From contig NZ_BAFB01000105.1 of NCBI RefSeq assembly GCF_000248075.1, positions 1 through 59,159 of the forward strand: a stretch of DNA of 59,159 bases, written 5' to 3'. This document shows positions 43,384 through 52,933 of this stretch, one piece after another. Position 1 is the first letter of the stretch, and every line of letters begins with the position of its first letter. The translations under genes and the position numbers were made by a program. The notes beneath the pieces are model-generated. The model was not told where the DNA came from and ran no database searches. It saw only the letters and a list, made by a program, of their open reading frames with translations. The DNA comes from Gordonia otitidis NBRC 100426. Its GTDB lineage: Bacteria > Actinomycetota > Actinomycetes > Mycobacteriales > Mycobacteriaceae.

Positions 43384-44541
43384 TCAGTACACGGGGTCGG
43401 ATTGGATCATGCTCGCACGGATACCGGCGATGATCAGTCTGCGACGAGTCGCGGTCACCATCTGTGGGGATCCGACGACGAGAGCCTGATGGTCGCTCCA
43501 ATCCCGCTCTGCTGCAACAACTTCGGGAAGCATTCCGATACGATGGTCGACCCCGAGCTCTTCTGGCGACGCGATCGAGTTCAACCACCACGGGTCGGTG
43601 GTCTCCTGGGACACGGCGGTGATGCGCAACCACGGATTCGTCGACGCTATGCGCTGGAGCACGGCGAGATCGTAGAGTTCGCCGGGATAGCGCATGCCGT
43701 AGAAGATGTGGGTCGACGGTGAGTCGGCCCGCTTCGACATCTCGATGAGCAGAGCGCGCAATGGCGCGAGTCCGGTACCGCCGGCGACCATGAGAACCTC
43801 GCGGCCGGGTGCGATGTGCAGAGTTCCGTGATTCTGGGCCAACGTCCAGACATCGCCGACGCGGGTGGTCGAGACAATGGCAGAGCTGACCACACCACCC
43901 GGAATGGCGCGCACGTGGAATTCGATCTCGCCGTCTGGGTTGGGCGGAATGGCAGGTGACAGATGTCGCCATTCGTGTGGCCATTGCGGAATCGCCACTT
44001 CGAGGAACTGTCCGACGGAAAACCGCAACGGACCGTCGCCGATGAGTCGCACGACGGCCAGGTCGCGCGTGATCCGATATTTTTCGACGACGCGCGCAGT
44101 CCAGGTGGGCGGTCCGGATGCCATCTCCGCGGCGCCCCGCATGACGCCGGTCGTCAACATCATCGCCTGGGTGACCGTCTGCTCGGTCTCGTCGTCCCAG
44201 TATCCGTCGAGCAGCTCACGGAATTCTCCGATCAGTGCTCTGCACATCAAGGGATAGTGCGCGGGCAGCACACCGAACTTGCGGTGATCGCGTCCGAGTT
44301 GGGCGAGTATCTCGACCAGTTCAGTGTGGCCGTCATCAGCGGGGATGACTTCGAGCGTATGGTCGATGACTCCGAAGAACGCCTCGCGCAGGTGTGTCAT
44401 GTGAGCGGGGAACAGATCGCGCAGGTCCGGGTCGAGGGCGAACAGGCGTGTGAAGACGCCGCGCGTGAACATGTCGGGGTCGCGACCCATCACCCGGCGC
44501 ACGTGGTGCAGCACGTGCCGAGAGTGCCCGCCCATCCTCAC
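43384..44541 (-). CDS. Flavohemoglobin-like globin-reductase (type II)
   Basis: A 385-residue two-domain protein: an N-terminal globin (about 1-135) with proximal His H86 in LGRDHRKFGVLPAHYPLM, then a ferredoxin-NADP reductase-like part with RHLSPA (FAD) and VAGGTGLAPL (NAD(P)). By eye, the position of the usual B10 Tyr is Phe, and the FAD motif is RHLS, not RxYS. These are traits of the type II flavohemoglobins of mycobacteria, which have been linked to D-lactate oxidation and not to NO dioxygenation. It is divergent from an amidohydrolase gene. Confidence 0.85.
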   Translation of the reverse strand: MRMGGHSRHVLHHVRRVMGRDPDMFTRGVFTRLFALDPDLRDLFPAHMTHLREAFFGVIDHTLEVIPADDGHTELVEILAQLGRDHRKFGVLPAHYPLMCRALIGEFRELLDGYWDDETEQTVTQAMMLTTGVMRGAAEMASGPPTWTARVVEKYRITRDLAVVRLIGDGPLRFSVGQFLEVAIPQWPHEWRHLSPAIPPNPDGEIEFHVRAIPGGVVSSAIVSTTRVGDVWTLAQNHGTLHIAPGREVLMVAGGTGLAPLRALLIEMSKRADSPSTHIFYGMRYPGELYDLAVLQRIASTNPWLRITAVSQETTDPWWLNSIASPEELGVDHRIGMLPEVVAAERDWSDHQALVVGSPQMVTATRRRLIIAGIRASMIQSDPVY

Positions 44542-44647
44542 CTCCGTTCATGCAGCGCCGTCGACAGCCCTCCATTGTGCCCTCTCGCCCGCTTCTGGTG
44601 TTCGAGGAGCAGGCGAGCGGTGCGTCGTTCGAAAAGAATCCGCATAT

Positions 44648-45835
44648 GTGAACCGTCTATTCGATCCGAAAGCAGACGCGATATGGGACGCTGAATATGT
44701 GGGCTCCCTGGAAAACGTGGTCCCGGGAATCGTAGACGCGCACATGCTCCAGTGGAATCCGCGTCAGACTCCCTGGCGGGCAAAGGGCCTCGCGCGGGTG
44801 CGACGACTCACGCCGAGGCTCGGCGATCGCGCGTTCACCCTGCTGGTGTCCCAGTCCGACCGTGAGTACGTGTTGACACCGTCGGTCATCGCCCGAGCAT
44901 ACGAGACCGAACAGTACGTCAAAGACATCAGTGACGTGCCCGCCGTGGCCGGTGCCCGGATCGACACCGTGATCCTCGCCGACTCGCACTGGCGCGCCTA
45001 TGCCGGTGATATCGACGCGATTCCCGACGTCGAGGACGAGGAACTCTCGGAGACCCGCTACGCGATCTCGCTTCCCTTCGGTCGCAACGGAGCCCCGAGG
45101 CTCGGGGGGCTCATCGTGCACGGCGATCCCCGCTCGCCGAACTTCGCAACCCAACTCGACGCCCAACTCGACATCACGCCCCTCGTGCGCGCTGTGCGGG
45201 TACTGGCGGCACGCCACCCCGATCCACGCATTCGTGACTCGACCCCCGTCGAAGGTCTTGTGGCCTCTGCGGCTGCACTTCGAGGCTACGGGGAGGCAGT
45301 GCGTCGAGGGCTCGTCCTCGAGGTGTTCGTCTACTCGCACCAGCTCTACGACGTGATCAGTCTGGCGCGTGAGTATCCGCAGGCGACGATCGTGGTCGAC
45401 CATATCGGTGCTCCGGTGGGCGCGTCCGCCCGCGCGGCTGCGGTGTTCCCGGTCCGCGCACCCATCGGCCCGAACATGAGGCTGTGGCGTGAGCGTGTGG
45501 TGAGCCTTGCCGCCCAACCCAACGTCGTGATGAAGCTGTCCGGCCTGGCCTTGCCGGCTCTCGGCTACGGACACGACACGCGCGGCAACATCGGCAGCAG
45601 AGAGACACTCGCGCAGATGATCGGACCGCTCGTCGGACACATGGTCAGTCATTTCGGGTCGGAGCGGCTCGTGTTCGGCTCGAACTACCCGTTGGACCGC
45701 CCCAACGCGACGATGGGCATGCTCGTCGGTGCGCTCGCAGACGTCCTCGCGACCTGGGGGGACGACCTGACGCGAAGAGTGTTCCGCGACAACGCTCTTC
45801 GTGTGTACAGCATCGACGACGACCCGTCGGCGTAG
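44648..45835 (+). CDS. Amidohydrolase family protein (metal site altered)
   Basis: A 395-residue TIM-barrel protein of the amidohydrolase-2 family. Expected blocks are present: VPGIVDAHMLQWNP at the first strand, VDHIGAP and FGSNYPLD near the end, with the last Asp catalytic. However, the metal-binding HxH of the first strand reads HML, so the second His is lost. The GTG at 44648 has no clear ribosome site. The enzyme may use a different metal set or be non-catalytic. A 16-base tandem repeat spans its stop codon. Confidence 0.8.
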   Translation: MNRLFDPKADAIWDAEYVGSLENVVPGIVDAHMLQWNPRQTPWRAKGLARVRRLTPRLGDRAFTLLVSQSDREYVLTPSVIARAYETEQYVKDISDVPAVAGARIDTVILADSHWRAYAGDIDAIPDVEDEELSETRYAISLPFGRNGAPRLGGLIVHGDPRSPNFATQLDAQLDITPLVRAVRVLAARHPDPRIRDSTPVEGLVASAAALRGYGEAVRRGLVLEVFVYSHQLYDVISLAREYPQATIVVDHIGAPVGASARAAAVFPVRAPIGPNMRLWRERVVSLAAQPNVVMKLSGLALPALGYGHDTRGNIGSRETLAQMIGPLVGHMVSHFGSERLVFGSNYPLDRPNATMGMLVGALADVLATWGDDLTRRVFRDNALRVYSIDDDPSA

Positions 45836-45879
45836 CGGATCGTCGTCGTAGCGGATTGTCGACGTAGCGAATCGTCGTC
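45832..45879. repeat. 16-base tandem repeat at amidohydrolase stop codon
   Basis: Three copies of a 16-base unit beginning GTAGCGGATCGTC (45832-45847, 45848-45863, 45864-45879) with two or three mismatches. The first copy contains the TAG stop of the amidohydrolase gene, so the repeat supplies three possible TAG stops at 16-base spacing, each in a different frame. Confidence 0.8.
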
Positions 45880-45904
45880 GACGTCAGGCGTCGGACGTCG
45901 CAGG

Positions 45905-47392
45905 TCAGTCCCGCTCGTCCTCCGGGCCTTCGGGAACCGGAGGCTGCGGCATCACCGGATACTCACCGGTGTAACCCTGACGCTGTGCCGCGATGGCGAG
46001 CACCTTGGAGCGACAGCCGTACCACCCGGCGATGAGCAGGGGTATGCCGACGATGATCGCGATGAGATTCCAGTAGTTGTCGTAACACATCAGCACGACC
46101 ACCGCGGCCAGGAAGAGCAGCGTCGCGTAACTGGTGTACGGGGTTCCCGGCAGCCGGAACGCCGGGCGGGTGAGAATGCCCTTCTTCTCCCACCTGTAGA
46201 GCTGGATCTGACAGGCGACGATCATCCCCCACGTGGAGATGATGCCGAGCGCGGACAGGTCGAGTGCGATGTTGAACGCCTCGGACGGCACGAAGAGGTT
46301 GAGGATGACGCCGAGGAACGTCAGCGCACCTGTCAGCGCGATCCCGCCGAATGGCACTCCGTTTCGGTTCATCTTGCCGGTGAACGACGGTGCTGTTCCA
46401 TTCAGTGCCATGGAGCGCAGCGTGCGACCGGTCGAGTACAGGCCGGCGTTGAGGCTCGACATCGCCGCGGTGAGCACGACGAGGTTCATGATCCCGCCTG
46501 CGGCGGGGACGCCGATCTTCGAGAAGAAGGTGACAAACGGACTCTCGTCTGCCTTGTAGGTGGTGTAGGGCAACAGGAGAGCGAGGACGATCAGCGATCC
46601 CACGTAGAACACAGCGATGCGCAGGATCACCGAGTTGATGGCGCGCGGCATCACTTTCGCCGGCTCGGCGGTCTCGCCGGCAGCTGTGCCGACCAATTCG
46701 ACTGCGGCATAAGCGAAGATGACGCCCGACGTCACGATCACCAGTGAGAACAGACCCGTCGGGAACAATCCACCGTTGTCGGAGATGACGCTGAATCCGG
46801 TCGACGTTCCCTGGATGTCGAAGCGTCCGGCGAGGAACACGATGCCTACGACGAGGAAGGTCACGAGTGCGGTGACCTTGATGATCGAAGCCCAGAACTC
46901 CATCTCGCCGAACAACTTCACGGAGATGATGTTCATGGTCAGGACGATGCACAGCGCGATGAGAGCGATCAGCCATTGCGGGATCGCACCGAACATTCCC
47001 CAGTAGTGCACGTAGAGAGCGACCGCGGTGACGTCGACGATCGCGGTGGCGGCCCAGTTGAAGAAATAGAGCCAACCGGTGACGAATGCTGTCTTCTCGC
47101 CGAAGAATTCACGCGCGTAGGAGACGAACGAGCCAGACGACGGTCGGTGTAGGACGAGTTCGCCGAGCGCGCGGAGGATGAAGAAGACGAACACGCCGCA
47201 CACGGCATAGGTGATGAACAGCCCGGGGCCTGCGTCGTGGAGGCGACTGCCCGCACCCATGAACAGGCCGGTACCGATCGCCCCGCCGATCGCGATCATC
47301 TGGATCTGACGCGGTTTGAGGGCCTTCTGGTAGCCCTCCTCCTCGTGAGCGAGTGCTGAGTTGTCGTACTGCGTCGATGGTTCGGCTGTCAT
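45905..47392 (-). CDS. Amino-acid permease (L-asparagine permease-like)
   Basis: A 495-residue APC-superfamily transporter with 12 predicted membrane helices. The signature [19 protein letters not shown] near the N-terminus and the [20 protein letters not shown] block match AnsP/GabP-type amino-acid:proton symporters; the overall form is closest to asparagine permease by my reading. The ATG follows GGGGAGCC. Its upstream region to the kinase gene is about 230 bases of relatively AT-rich sequence with no site I could name. Confidence 0.88.
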   Translation of the reverse strand: MTAEPSTQYDNSALAHEEEGYQKALKPRQIQMIAIGGAIGTGLFMGAGSRLHDAGPGLFITYAVCGVFVFFILRALGELVLHRPSSGSFVSYAREFFGEKTAFVTGWLYFFNWAATAIVDVTAVALYVHYWGMFGAIPQWLIALIALCIVLTMNIISVKLFGEMEFWASIIKVTALVTFLVVGIVFLAGRFDIQGTSTGFSVISDNGGLFPTGLFSLVIVTSGVIFAYAAVELVGTAAGETAEPAKVMPRAINSVILRIAVFYVGSLIVLALLLPYTTYKADESPFVTFFSKIGVPAAGGIMNLVVLTAAMSSLNAGLYSTGRTLRSMALNGTAPSFTGKMNRNGVPFGGIALTGALTFLGVILNLFVPSEAFNIALDLSALGIISTWGMIVACQIQLYRWEKKGILTRPAFRLPGTPYTSYATLLFLAAVVVLMCYDNYWNLIAIIVGIPLLIAGWYGCRSKVLAIAAQRQGYTGEYPVMPQPPVPEGPEDERD

Positions 47393-47625
47393 GGCTCCCC
47401 GTGCGCGTAAAGAACTGTGGACGTCGAGCCACGATAAGTGCTTCGGGATACGGCAACATGACGCCGAATGTTAAAGATTCTTTGTCCCGCCGGGCGTTGA
47501 CATGGCTGTCTGCGGGGCCAATTGCGTTGTCGCATAACCTGACCGGCGGTCGGATGTCCGAATTAACACCCGCATACGGTGTGGTGGGGGTCACATTCAC
47601 CTGGGTGAGTGCCGAGCCGCCGATA

Positions 47626-48615
47626 TCAGAACCTGCGCCAGGGCCGTCGCGGAGTGGTCGGTTGCGGAACCGGGACATCGCGCAGATTGCGGGCGACGAT
47701 GTCGGCGAATTCGGCGCATGTCGAGTAACGGTCGGCGGGATCCTTCGCCAGAGCCTTGGCGAACACCGAGTTGAGCGCCGAGGGGAGCCACGGTCGACGA
47801 CGGGTCAGCAGCGGCGGATCGTCGCGCAGGTGTGCGTTGGTGATGGCGAATGCCGTCGCACGCGGGAAAGGAGGTGCACCGGTGAGCAATTCGGTCAGCG
47901 TGCAGGCGAAGGCGTATTCGTCGGTTGCGGGCGAGAGTTGTCTTGCCGTGAGCAGCTCAGGCGAGGCGTAGGCGATGGACCCCTGTACCCGGCCGTTGCG
48001 AGCAAGGGGGCGATTGTCGTCGATGAGTTGCGCGATACCGAAGTCGGAGAGCAGTGCATCGGTATCGGCTCGGGTCGACGTCAGCAGGATGTTGGCGGGC
48101 TTCACGTCGCGATGGAGCACCTCGCGACTGTGAGCGAAATCGATCGCAGCGGCACTCTGTTGCGCCACACTGACGATGGTCGGCACCTCGGGTTCGGTCG
48201 TGGGCGACGGGATCAGTGCCGTCGCCGCAGGGCCGTCGACATATTGCATGGCGATCCACAGGGTCGGCGGAACCCGATCCGCGGGCAGACCGAGTGCCTG
48301 TGCCCGGCGGATCGCCTGCGAGTCGGGCGGGATCTCTCCACGCGTGTACATGGTGACGATGTTCGGGTGATCGAGCAGCGACGCGATGGTGAACTCGCGC
48401 TCGAAGCGTTCGGCAGCCCGTGTGTTGCCGGTCTCGTCGGAGTGCAGCACCTTCAGCGCCTCGGACCGCCGGTCGTCGCCGCGGTGGACGCGGTACACGT
48501 CGGCACTGCTACCGCTACCCACCAGCGCGTCGATGGTGTAACCGGCTACGTCACTTCCCGGCTCGTACACCACGTCAGGGTATCCGCGCGATGTCGTGCG
48601 AGTGAAATGGTCCAC
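47626..48615 (-). CDS. Soluble Ser/Thr protein kinase
   Basis: A 329-residue Hanks-type kinase domain with almost nothing else. The glycine loop VGSGSSADVY, Lys K55 (ALKVL), catalytic HRDVKPAN (D170) and DFG (191-193) are intact. There is an extra insert (DSQAIRRAQALGLPADRVPP) between the N-lobe strands. No membrane helix or PASTA domain is present, so it is a cytosolic STPK such as PknK/PknG-unlike small kinases. The target is unknown; the GTG start is moderately supported. Confidence 0.9.
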   Translation of the reverse strand: MDHFTRTTSRGYPDVVYEPGSDVAGYTIDALVGSGSSADVYRVHRGDDRRSEALKVLHSDETGNTRAAERFEREFTIASLLDHPNIVTMYTRGEIPPDSQAIRRAQALGLPADRVPPTLWIAMQYVDGPAATALIPSPTTEPEVPTIVSVAQQSAAAIDFAHSREVLHRDVKPANILLTSTRADTDALLSDFGIAQLIDDNRPLARNGRVQGSIAYASPELLTARQLSPATDEYAFACTLTELLTGAPPFPRATAFAITNAHLRDDPPLLTRRRPWLPSALNSVFAKALAKDPADRYSTCAEFADIVARNLRDVPVPQPTTPRRPWRRF

Positions 48616-48713
48616 GGGAGAGCGGCCTCGCGTCGCGTCGTCGACGATCTGCGGATTCCTCAGTCCTCGAAGTCGGGCAACGGTGACACTCCCTGAGCCT
48701 AGGCTTGGACTTC

Positions 48714-50081
48714 ATGAGCAGCGCACCACTCGATGAACTGATCGCCACGCTCGGCGATCAGATGGTCGTGACAGATCCGGACATCCTCGCAGGCTATCGC
48801 CGGGATCGCGCCAACGACCCGGACGCGGGAACGCCGATTTCGCTGGTGAGGCCCACTGCGACAGCTGAGGTCCAGGAGGTGGTGCGGTGGTGCGGACGGC
48901 ACGGGATTCCGCTGATCACCCGTGGTGCCGGGACCAGTTTGTCGGGAGGGTCGACCGCGGTCGACGGAGCTTTGATGCTCTCCACCGAGAAGATGCGGAA
49001 TCTGGCGATCGACACCGCGACCCGCACGGCCGTCTCACAACCGGGGCTGCTGAACTCAGAGGTCAAGGCGGCTGCGGCAGCTCACGGCCTCTGGTATCCG
49101 CCCGATCCGTCGTCGTTCGAGATCTGTTCGATCGGCGGCAACGTGGCCACCAACGCCGGCGGTCTGTGTTGCGTGAAGTACGGCGTCACCACCGACTACG
49201 TACTCGGGCTCGAGGTGGTGCTCGCCGATGGCCGCGCGATCAGGGTCGGCGGCAAGCAGTTGAAGGATTCGGCAGGGCTGCCGCTGACGAAGCTGTTCGT
49301 CGGCAGTGAGGGTCTGCTGGGCATCATCACGGAGGTCACGTTGAGACTGCTCCCACCGCAGGCCTCGGCGTGCACGGTCGTCGGCTCTTTCGCCTCGGTG
49401 CACGACGCGAGCGAGGCTGTGCTCGCGATCACCGCGCAGATCCGACCGGCGATGCTCGAATTCATGGATTCGGTGTCGATCAACGCCGTCGAGGACATGC
49501 TCAAGATGGGACTCGACCGACAGGCGGGCGCGCTGCTGGTCGCACAGTCAGACGCCCCGGGTCCCGCGGGCGTCGCCGAGGTGGAGTTGATCGAGAAGGC
49601 GTTCTCCGACAACGGCGCCACCGAGGTGTTCGCGACCTCCGACCCCGCAGAGGGTGAGGCGTTCACCGCTGCGCGGAGGGCGGCGATTCCGGCCGTGGGG
49701 AGGCTCGGGTCGTTGTTGCTCGAAGACGTCGGTGTGCCGCTGCCTGCACTACCCGATCTGATCGACGGGGTGGCGGCCATCGCCACGGAGAACGAGGTGA
49801 TGATCTCGGTGATCGCGCACGCCGGTGACGGCAACACCCACCCGCTTATCGTGTTCGATCCGTCGGACGTCGATGAGAGTCGCCGCGCCCAGGCGGCCTT
49901 CGGCCAGGTGATGGATCTGGCCATCGGTCTGGGCGGGACCATCACCGGCGAGCATGGCGTCGGACGGTTGAAAAAGGCGTGGCTGCCTGATCAGCTGGGA
50001 GCCGACGTCATGGAGCTGACTGCAACGATCAAGGCCGCTCTGGACCCGCAGGGGTTGCTCAACCCGGGAGTGCTTCTGTGA
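48714..50081 (+). CDS. FAD-linked oxidase (D-lactate/glycolate dehydrogenase-like)
   Basis: A 455-residue GlcD-type enzyme that oxidises a D-2-hydroxyacid to the 2-oxoacid. The PCMH FAD domain shows ITRGAGTSLSGGS and SIGGNVATNAGG; the C-terminal substrate domain has HAGDGNTHP and GTITGEHGVG. The ATG has a TAGGCT box ending eight bases upstream and no ribosome site, so translation may be leaderless. A 19-bp hairpin follows. A flavohemoglobin-like protein of a type tied to D-lactate is 4 kb away. Confidence 0.92.
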   Translation: MSSAPLDELIATLGDQMVVTDPDILAGYRRDRANDPDAGTPISLVRPTATAEVQEVVRWCGRHGIPLITRGAGTSLSGGSTAVDGALMLSTEKMRNLAIDTATRTAVSQPGLLNSEVKAAAAAHGLWYPPDPSSFEICSIGGNVATNAGGLCCVKYGVTTDYVLGLEVVLADGRAIRVGGKQLKDSAGLPLTKLFVGSEGLLGIITEVTLRLLPPQASACTVVGSFASVHDASEAVLAITAQIRPAMLEFMDSVSINAVEDMLKMGLDRQAGALLVAQSDAPGPAGVAEVELIEKAFSDNGATEVFATSDPAEGEAFTAARRAAIPAVGRLGSLLLEDVGVPLPALPDLIDGVAAIATENEVMISVIAHAGDGNTHPLIVFDPSDVDESRRAQAAFGQVMDLAIGLGGTITGEHGVGRLKKAWLPDQLGADVMELTATIKAALDPQGLLNPGVLL

Positions 50082-50135
50082 TCACGAGAGACTTCTGGGA
50101 CGACCAGCAACCTCTGGGACCAAGAGAAAACGGTA

Positions 50136-50184
50136 CCGGTCCGCATGTCGCAGCGCCCCCTCTGTGCTGCGACATGCGGACCGG
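50136..50184 (+). terminator. Terminator hairpin after FAD oxidase
   Basis: A perfect 19-base stem (50136-50154 and 50166-50184) with an 11-base loop, 54 bases after the stop codon. There is no U-run. Confidence 0.75.
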
Positions 50185-50285
50185 GATCGAGCACAGCTGA
50201 CGTCTTCGAGAATGGAAGGCGCTGACTCCAAGTTCGTACCGCTGAGCACACTGTAATCACGTTTTGCACAACCATCCATCGAGAA

Positions 50286-50318
50286 TATCCGGATAATTGT
50301 CAACTTCTGATTGATAAT
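50286..50318. promoter_or_regulatory. LysR-type operator cluster
   Basis: A perfect palindrome TATCCGGATA (50286-50295) abuts ATTGTCAA-N7-TTGATAAT (50296-50318, one mismatch), an AT-rich LysR-like T-N11-A box eight bases before the LysR ATG. Autoregulation is likely. Confidence 0.6.
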
Positions 50319-50325
50319 AGGGGCT

Positions 50326-51237
50326 ATGACCAGTTCATCGGAGCGTGACCTGGACCTTCGGCGTCTCAGAATGTTCGTCGAAGTGATCGAGGCGCCATCA
50401 CTGCGCGTCGCCGCCGAGCGTCTGTTCATCTCGCAGCAGGCGCTGTCATCGGCGATCAAGGACCTCGAGCGGCAGCTGGGTGTGCAGCTGTTCTCCCGGT
50501 CGCGCCGATCACTGACGCCGACGGCAGCCGGGACGGCACTGTACGAGGGTTCGGTTCCGCTGCTCGCAGGCGGCACGCACCTCGCGTCGGAGGTGCGGAT
50601 GGTCGACGCCCAGAATCCCGATCCGTATGTGATCGGGTACACACAGGGTCTCGCGCCGTCGGAAGTGTTCCAGGTCATAGAGGGCGCGGTCCAACAGGAC
50701 GCGTCGATGCCGATCACGGTGCGCCCGGTCGCCGCGGAGTTCATCCGCGAGGAGCTCCTCGCCGGCAGCATCGATCTCGCACTCGCCCGCACGGTGGAGG
50801 CTCCGCCCGACCTCGCCGGCGCCATCGCGACCAGTCACGAACTGCGTCTTGCGGTCAACGCGCGCCACCCGCTCGCCGCACATGAGACGTGTGCGATGAA
50901 GGATGTCGCATCCTGTCAGATCGTCATCTCCGAGCTCGAACCCGACTACACGAACATGATCGTGTCGTACTGCCGACGCGCAGGGTTCGAACCCGAGATC
51001 ATCGTCTCGAACCTGCGCGGCACACCGCCGCACACCTCGGTGATCGCCCATCCGCAGGCTGTCGCGTTCGTGACCAACCAGCCGGGCTGGCTCTACGACG
51101 ACCAGATTCGCGTCATTTCGTTCGACAACCCGCCGATGACCCCTGTCATGGCGATGTGGTTGCCGAACACGGCGCCGAGGATGCGCAACCGCATCCTCGA
51201 CGCCGTCGGGGTCAGTGCCGCTGCAGAATCGCAGTGA
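50326..51237 (+). CDS. LysR-family transcriptional regulator
   Basis: A 303-residue LTTR. The N-terminal winged HTH is DLRRLRMFVEVIEAPSLRVA with AERLFISQQALSSAIKDLE, and the rest is the effector domain. The ATG is taken at 50326 (TAGGGGCT upstream); an ORF start at 50311 is unsupported. The final 26 bases overlap the end of the convergent acyl-CoA dehydrogenase gene. Its target is probably near its own operator; the adjacent FAD oxidase is upstream and parallel, so not a standard divergent pair. Confidence 0.92.
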   Translation: MTSSSERDLDLRRLRMFVEVIEAPSLRVAAERLFISQQALSSAIKDLERQLGVQLFSRSRRSLTPTAAGTALYEGSVPLLAGGTHLASEVRMVDAQNPDPYVIGYTQGLAPSEVFQVIEGAVQQDASMPITVRPVAAEFIREELLAGSIDLALARTVEAPPDLAGAIATSHELRLAVNARHPLAAHETCAMKDVASCQIVISELEPDYTNMIVSYCRRAGFEPEIIVSNLRGTPPHTSVIAHPQAVAFVTNQPGWLYDDQIRVISFDNPPMTPVMAMWLPNTAPRMRNRILDAVGVSAAAESQ

Positions 51238-52894
51238 GGTCTGCGCCCACGGGTAGCGTTCCGTACTCCGCTCCACGGTCAGCGCCGAGTCGTGCAGCGA
51301 TGAATGCCTCGGACACCGGCGTCGGCGAGAAGCGAACCAGCAGTGATGCTTCGAGAGCAAGTGCCATGGATTCGACGACGCGGCGTGCGCGGCGTTGTGC
51401 GGCGGAGGGATCGAGTCCGACCAACTCGCCGAGTTCGGTGCGCACGCGGTCGAGGTGGGCGTCGAGAACCGGATCGGCACCACGTGCGAGGTTGATCTCG
51501 GCATCGAACGCGGCGAGCGATTCAGGCTCGCGCGTCATCGCGCGCAGGACATCGAGCGCGATGACGTTGCCCGAGCCCTCCCACACCGCCATGACCGGTT
51601 GCTCGCGGTAGCGCATCGCCAGCGGGAAGTCCTCGGTGTAACCGTTTCCGCCGAGGCACTCCAGCGCCTCGTAGGAGTGGTGGGGGCCGCGTTTGCAGAT
51701 CCAGTACTTGGCGACCGCGGTGGCCAGGCGGCGGAAGGCCCGCTCCTGATCGGTCGCGTCCTCATCATGGGCGCGGGCCAGACGGATCGCCGTCACCGTC
51801 GCGGCTTCGGACTCGAGGGCGAGGTCGGCGAGGACGGCGTTCATGGCGGGCTGATCGGCCAGTGTGGCGCCGAATGCCGCGCGGTGGCGGGCATGCCACA
51901 CTGCTTCGGCAACCGACTGGCGCATGCCCGCCGTGCTGCCGAGCACGCAGTCGAGTCGCGTCTGTGCCACCATCTCGATGATCGTCCGCACCCCGCGGCC
52001 CGGCTCGCCGACCATCAGTGCGACGGTGCCGTCGAGTTCGATCTCACTCGACGCGTTGGATTTGTTGCCGAGCTTGTTCTTGAGGCGCTGGATGCGGAAC
52101 GAATTGCGCGTACCGTCGGGCAGGATGCGTGGCAGCAGAAAGCATGAGAGTCCCTCGCCGCCAGCACCTTCAGCTTGGGCGAGCACGAGGAAAGCGTCGG
52201 ACATGGGGGCCGAGCAGAACCACTTGTGTCCGGTGAGGAGGTACTCGGCGCCGGGGCCGCCTGCACCGACGGGTCGGGCGACGGTGGTATTGGCGCGAAC
52301 GTCGGAGCCACCCTGCTTCTCCGTCATCGACATGCCGAAGATGGCCGACGACTTGTCAGCGGAAAGGTCGGGGGAGTAGCTGCGCGACAACGCTTTCGGC
52401 ACCCACTGTGCGGCCACGTCCGGCTGCAGTTCCAACGACGGGATCACGGCGTGTGTCATCGACACCGGGCAGGCGTGTCCCGGTTCGATCTGTCCGAACA
52501 GCATGAAGATCGCTGCGCGGGCCACGTGTGACCCCGGCTGAGGATCGGCCCAGCAGCGCGTGTGCGCGCCGTGTTCGACCGCCGCAGAGATGATGCGGTG
52601 GTAGCTGGGGTGGTACTCGACCTCGTCGATCCGGTTGCCCCAGCGGTCGAAGGTGTGCAGTTCCGGAGTGATCGTGTTGGCGAGCGTGGCGTCGTGTTGG
52701 AACTGCTCGGTACCCACCAGCGCGCCGACCTCGCGGAGTTCGTCTGTGGCCCAGCCGGCGTCATGACGGTTGACGGCCTCGACGAGCACGGTGTTCAGCT
52801 CGTACTCGTTGACGTCGGTGCGCGGGGCGGACTGGTTGAACACGGTGTGTGTCAGGTGCGGTTGCGGATGTGTGGTGGGGGTTGTGGAGGTCAT
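51212..52894 (-). CDS. Acyl-CoA dehydrogenase, AidB-like
   Basis: A 560-residue acyl-CoA dehydrogenase of the long AidB/isovaleryl-like type. FSMTEKQGGSDVRANTT (read as FGMSMTEKQGGSDV) and ALECLGGNGYTEDFPLAMRYRE are the family signatures, with the catalytic base expected near the latter. It oxidises an acyl-CoA at the alpha-beta bond with FAD. It is third in a TetR, ligase, dehydrogenase operon with spacing of about 40 bases. The substrate, probably a branched or aromatic-side-chain acid, is not determined. Confidence 0.92.
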   Translation of the reverse strand: MTSTTPTTHPQPHLTHTVFNQSAPRTDVNEYELNTVLVEAVNRHDAGWATDELREVGALVGTEQFQHDATLANTITPELHTFDRWGNRIDEVEYHPSYHRIISAAVEHGAHTRCWADPQPGSHVARAAIFMLFGQIEPGHACPVSMTHAVIPSLELQPDVAAQWVPKALSRSYSPDLSADKSSAIFGMSMTEKQGGSDVRANTTVARPVGAGGPGAEYLLTGHKWFCSAPMSDAFLVLAQAEGAGGEGLSCFLLPRILPDGTRNSFRIQRLKNKLGNKSNASSEIELDGTVALMVGEPGRGVRTIIEMVAQTRLDCVLGSTAGMRQSVAEAVWHARHRAAFGATLADQPAMNAVLADLALESEAATVTAIRLARAHDEDATDQERAFRRLATAVAKYWICKRGPHHSYEALECLGGNGYTEDFPLAMRYREQPVMAVWEGSGNVIALDVLRAMTREPESLAAFDAEINLARGADPVLDAHLDRVRTELGELVGLDPSAAQRRARRVVESMALALEASLLVRFSPTPVSEAFIAARLGADRGAEYGTLPVGADLTAILQRH

Positions 52895-52933
52895 GATTGG
52901 TGCCTTTCTCAGATGAGGTGGGGCTGTGTGCGT

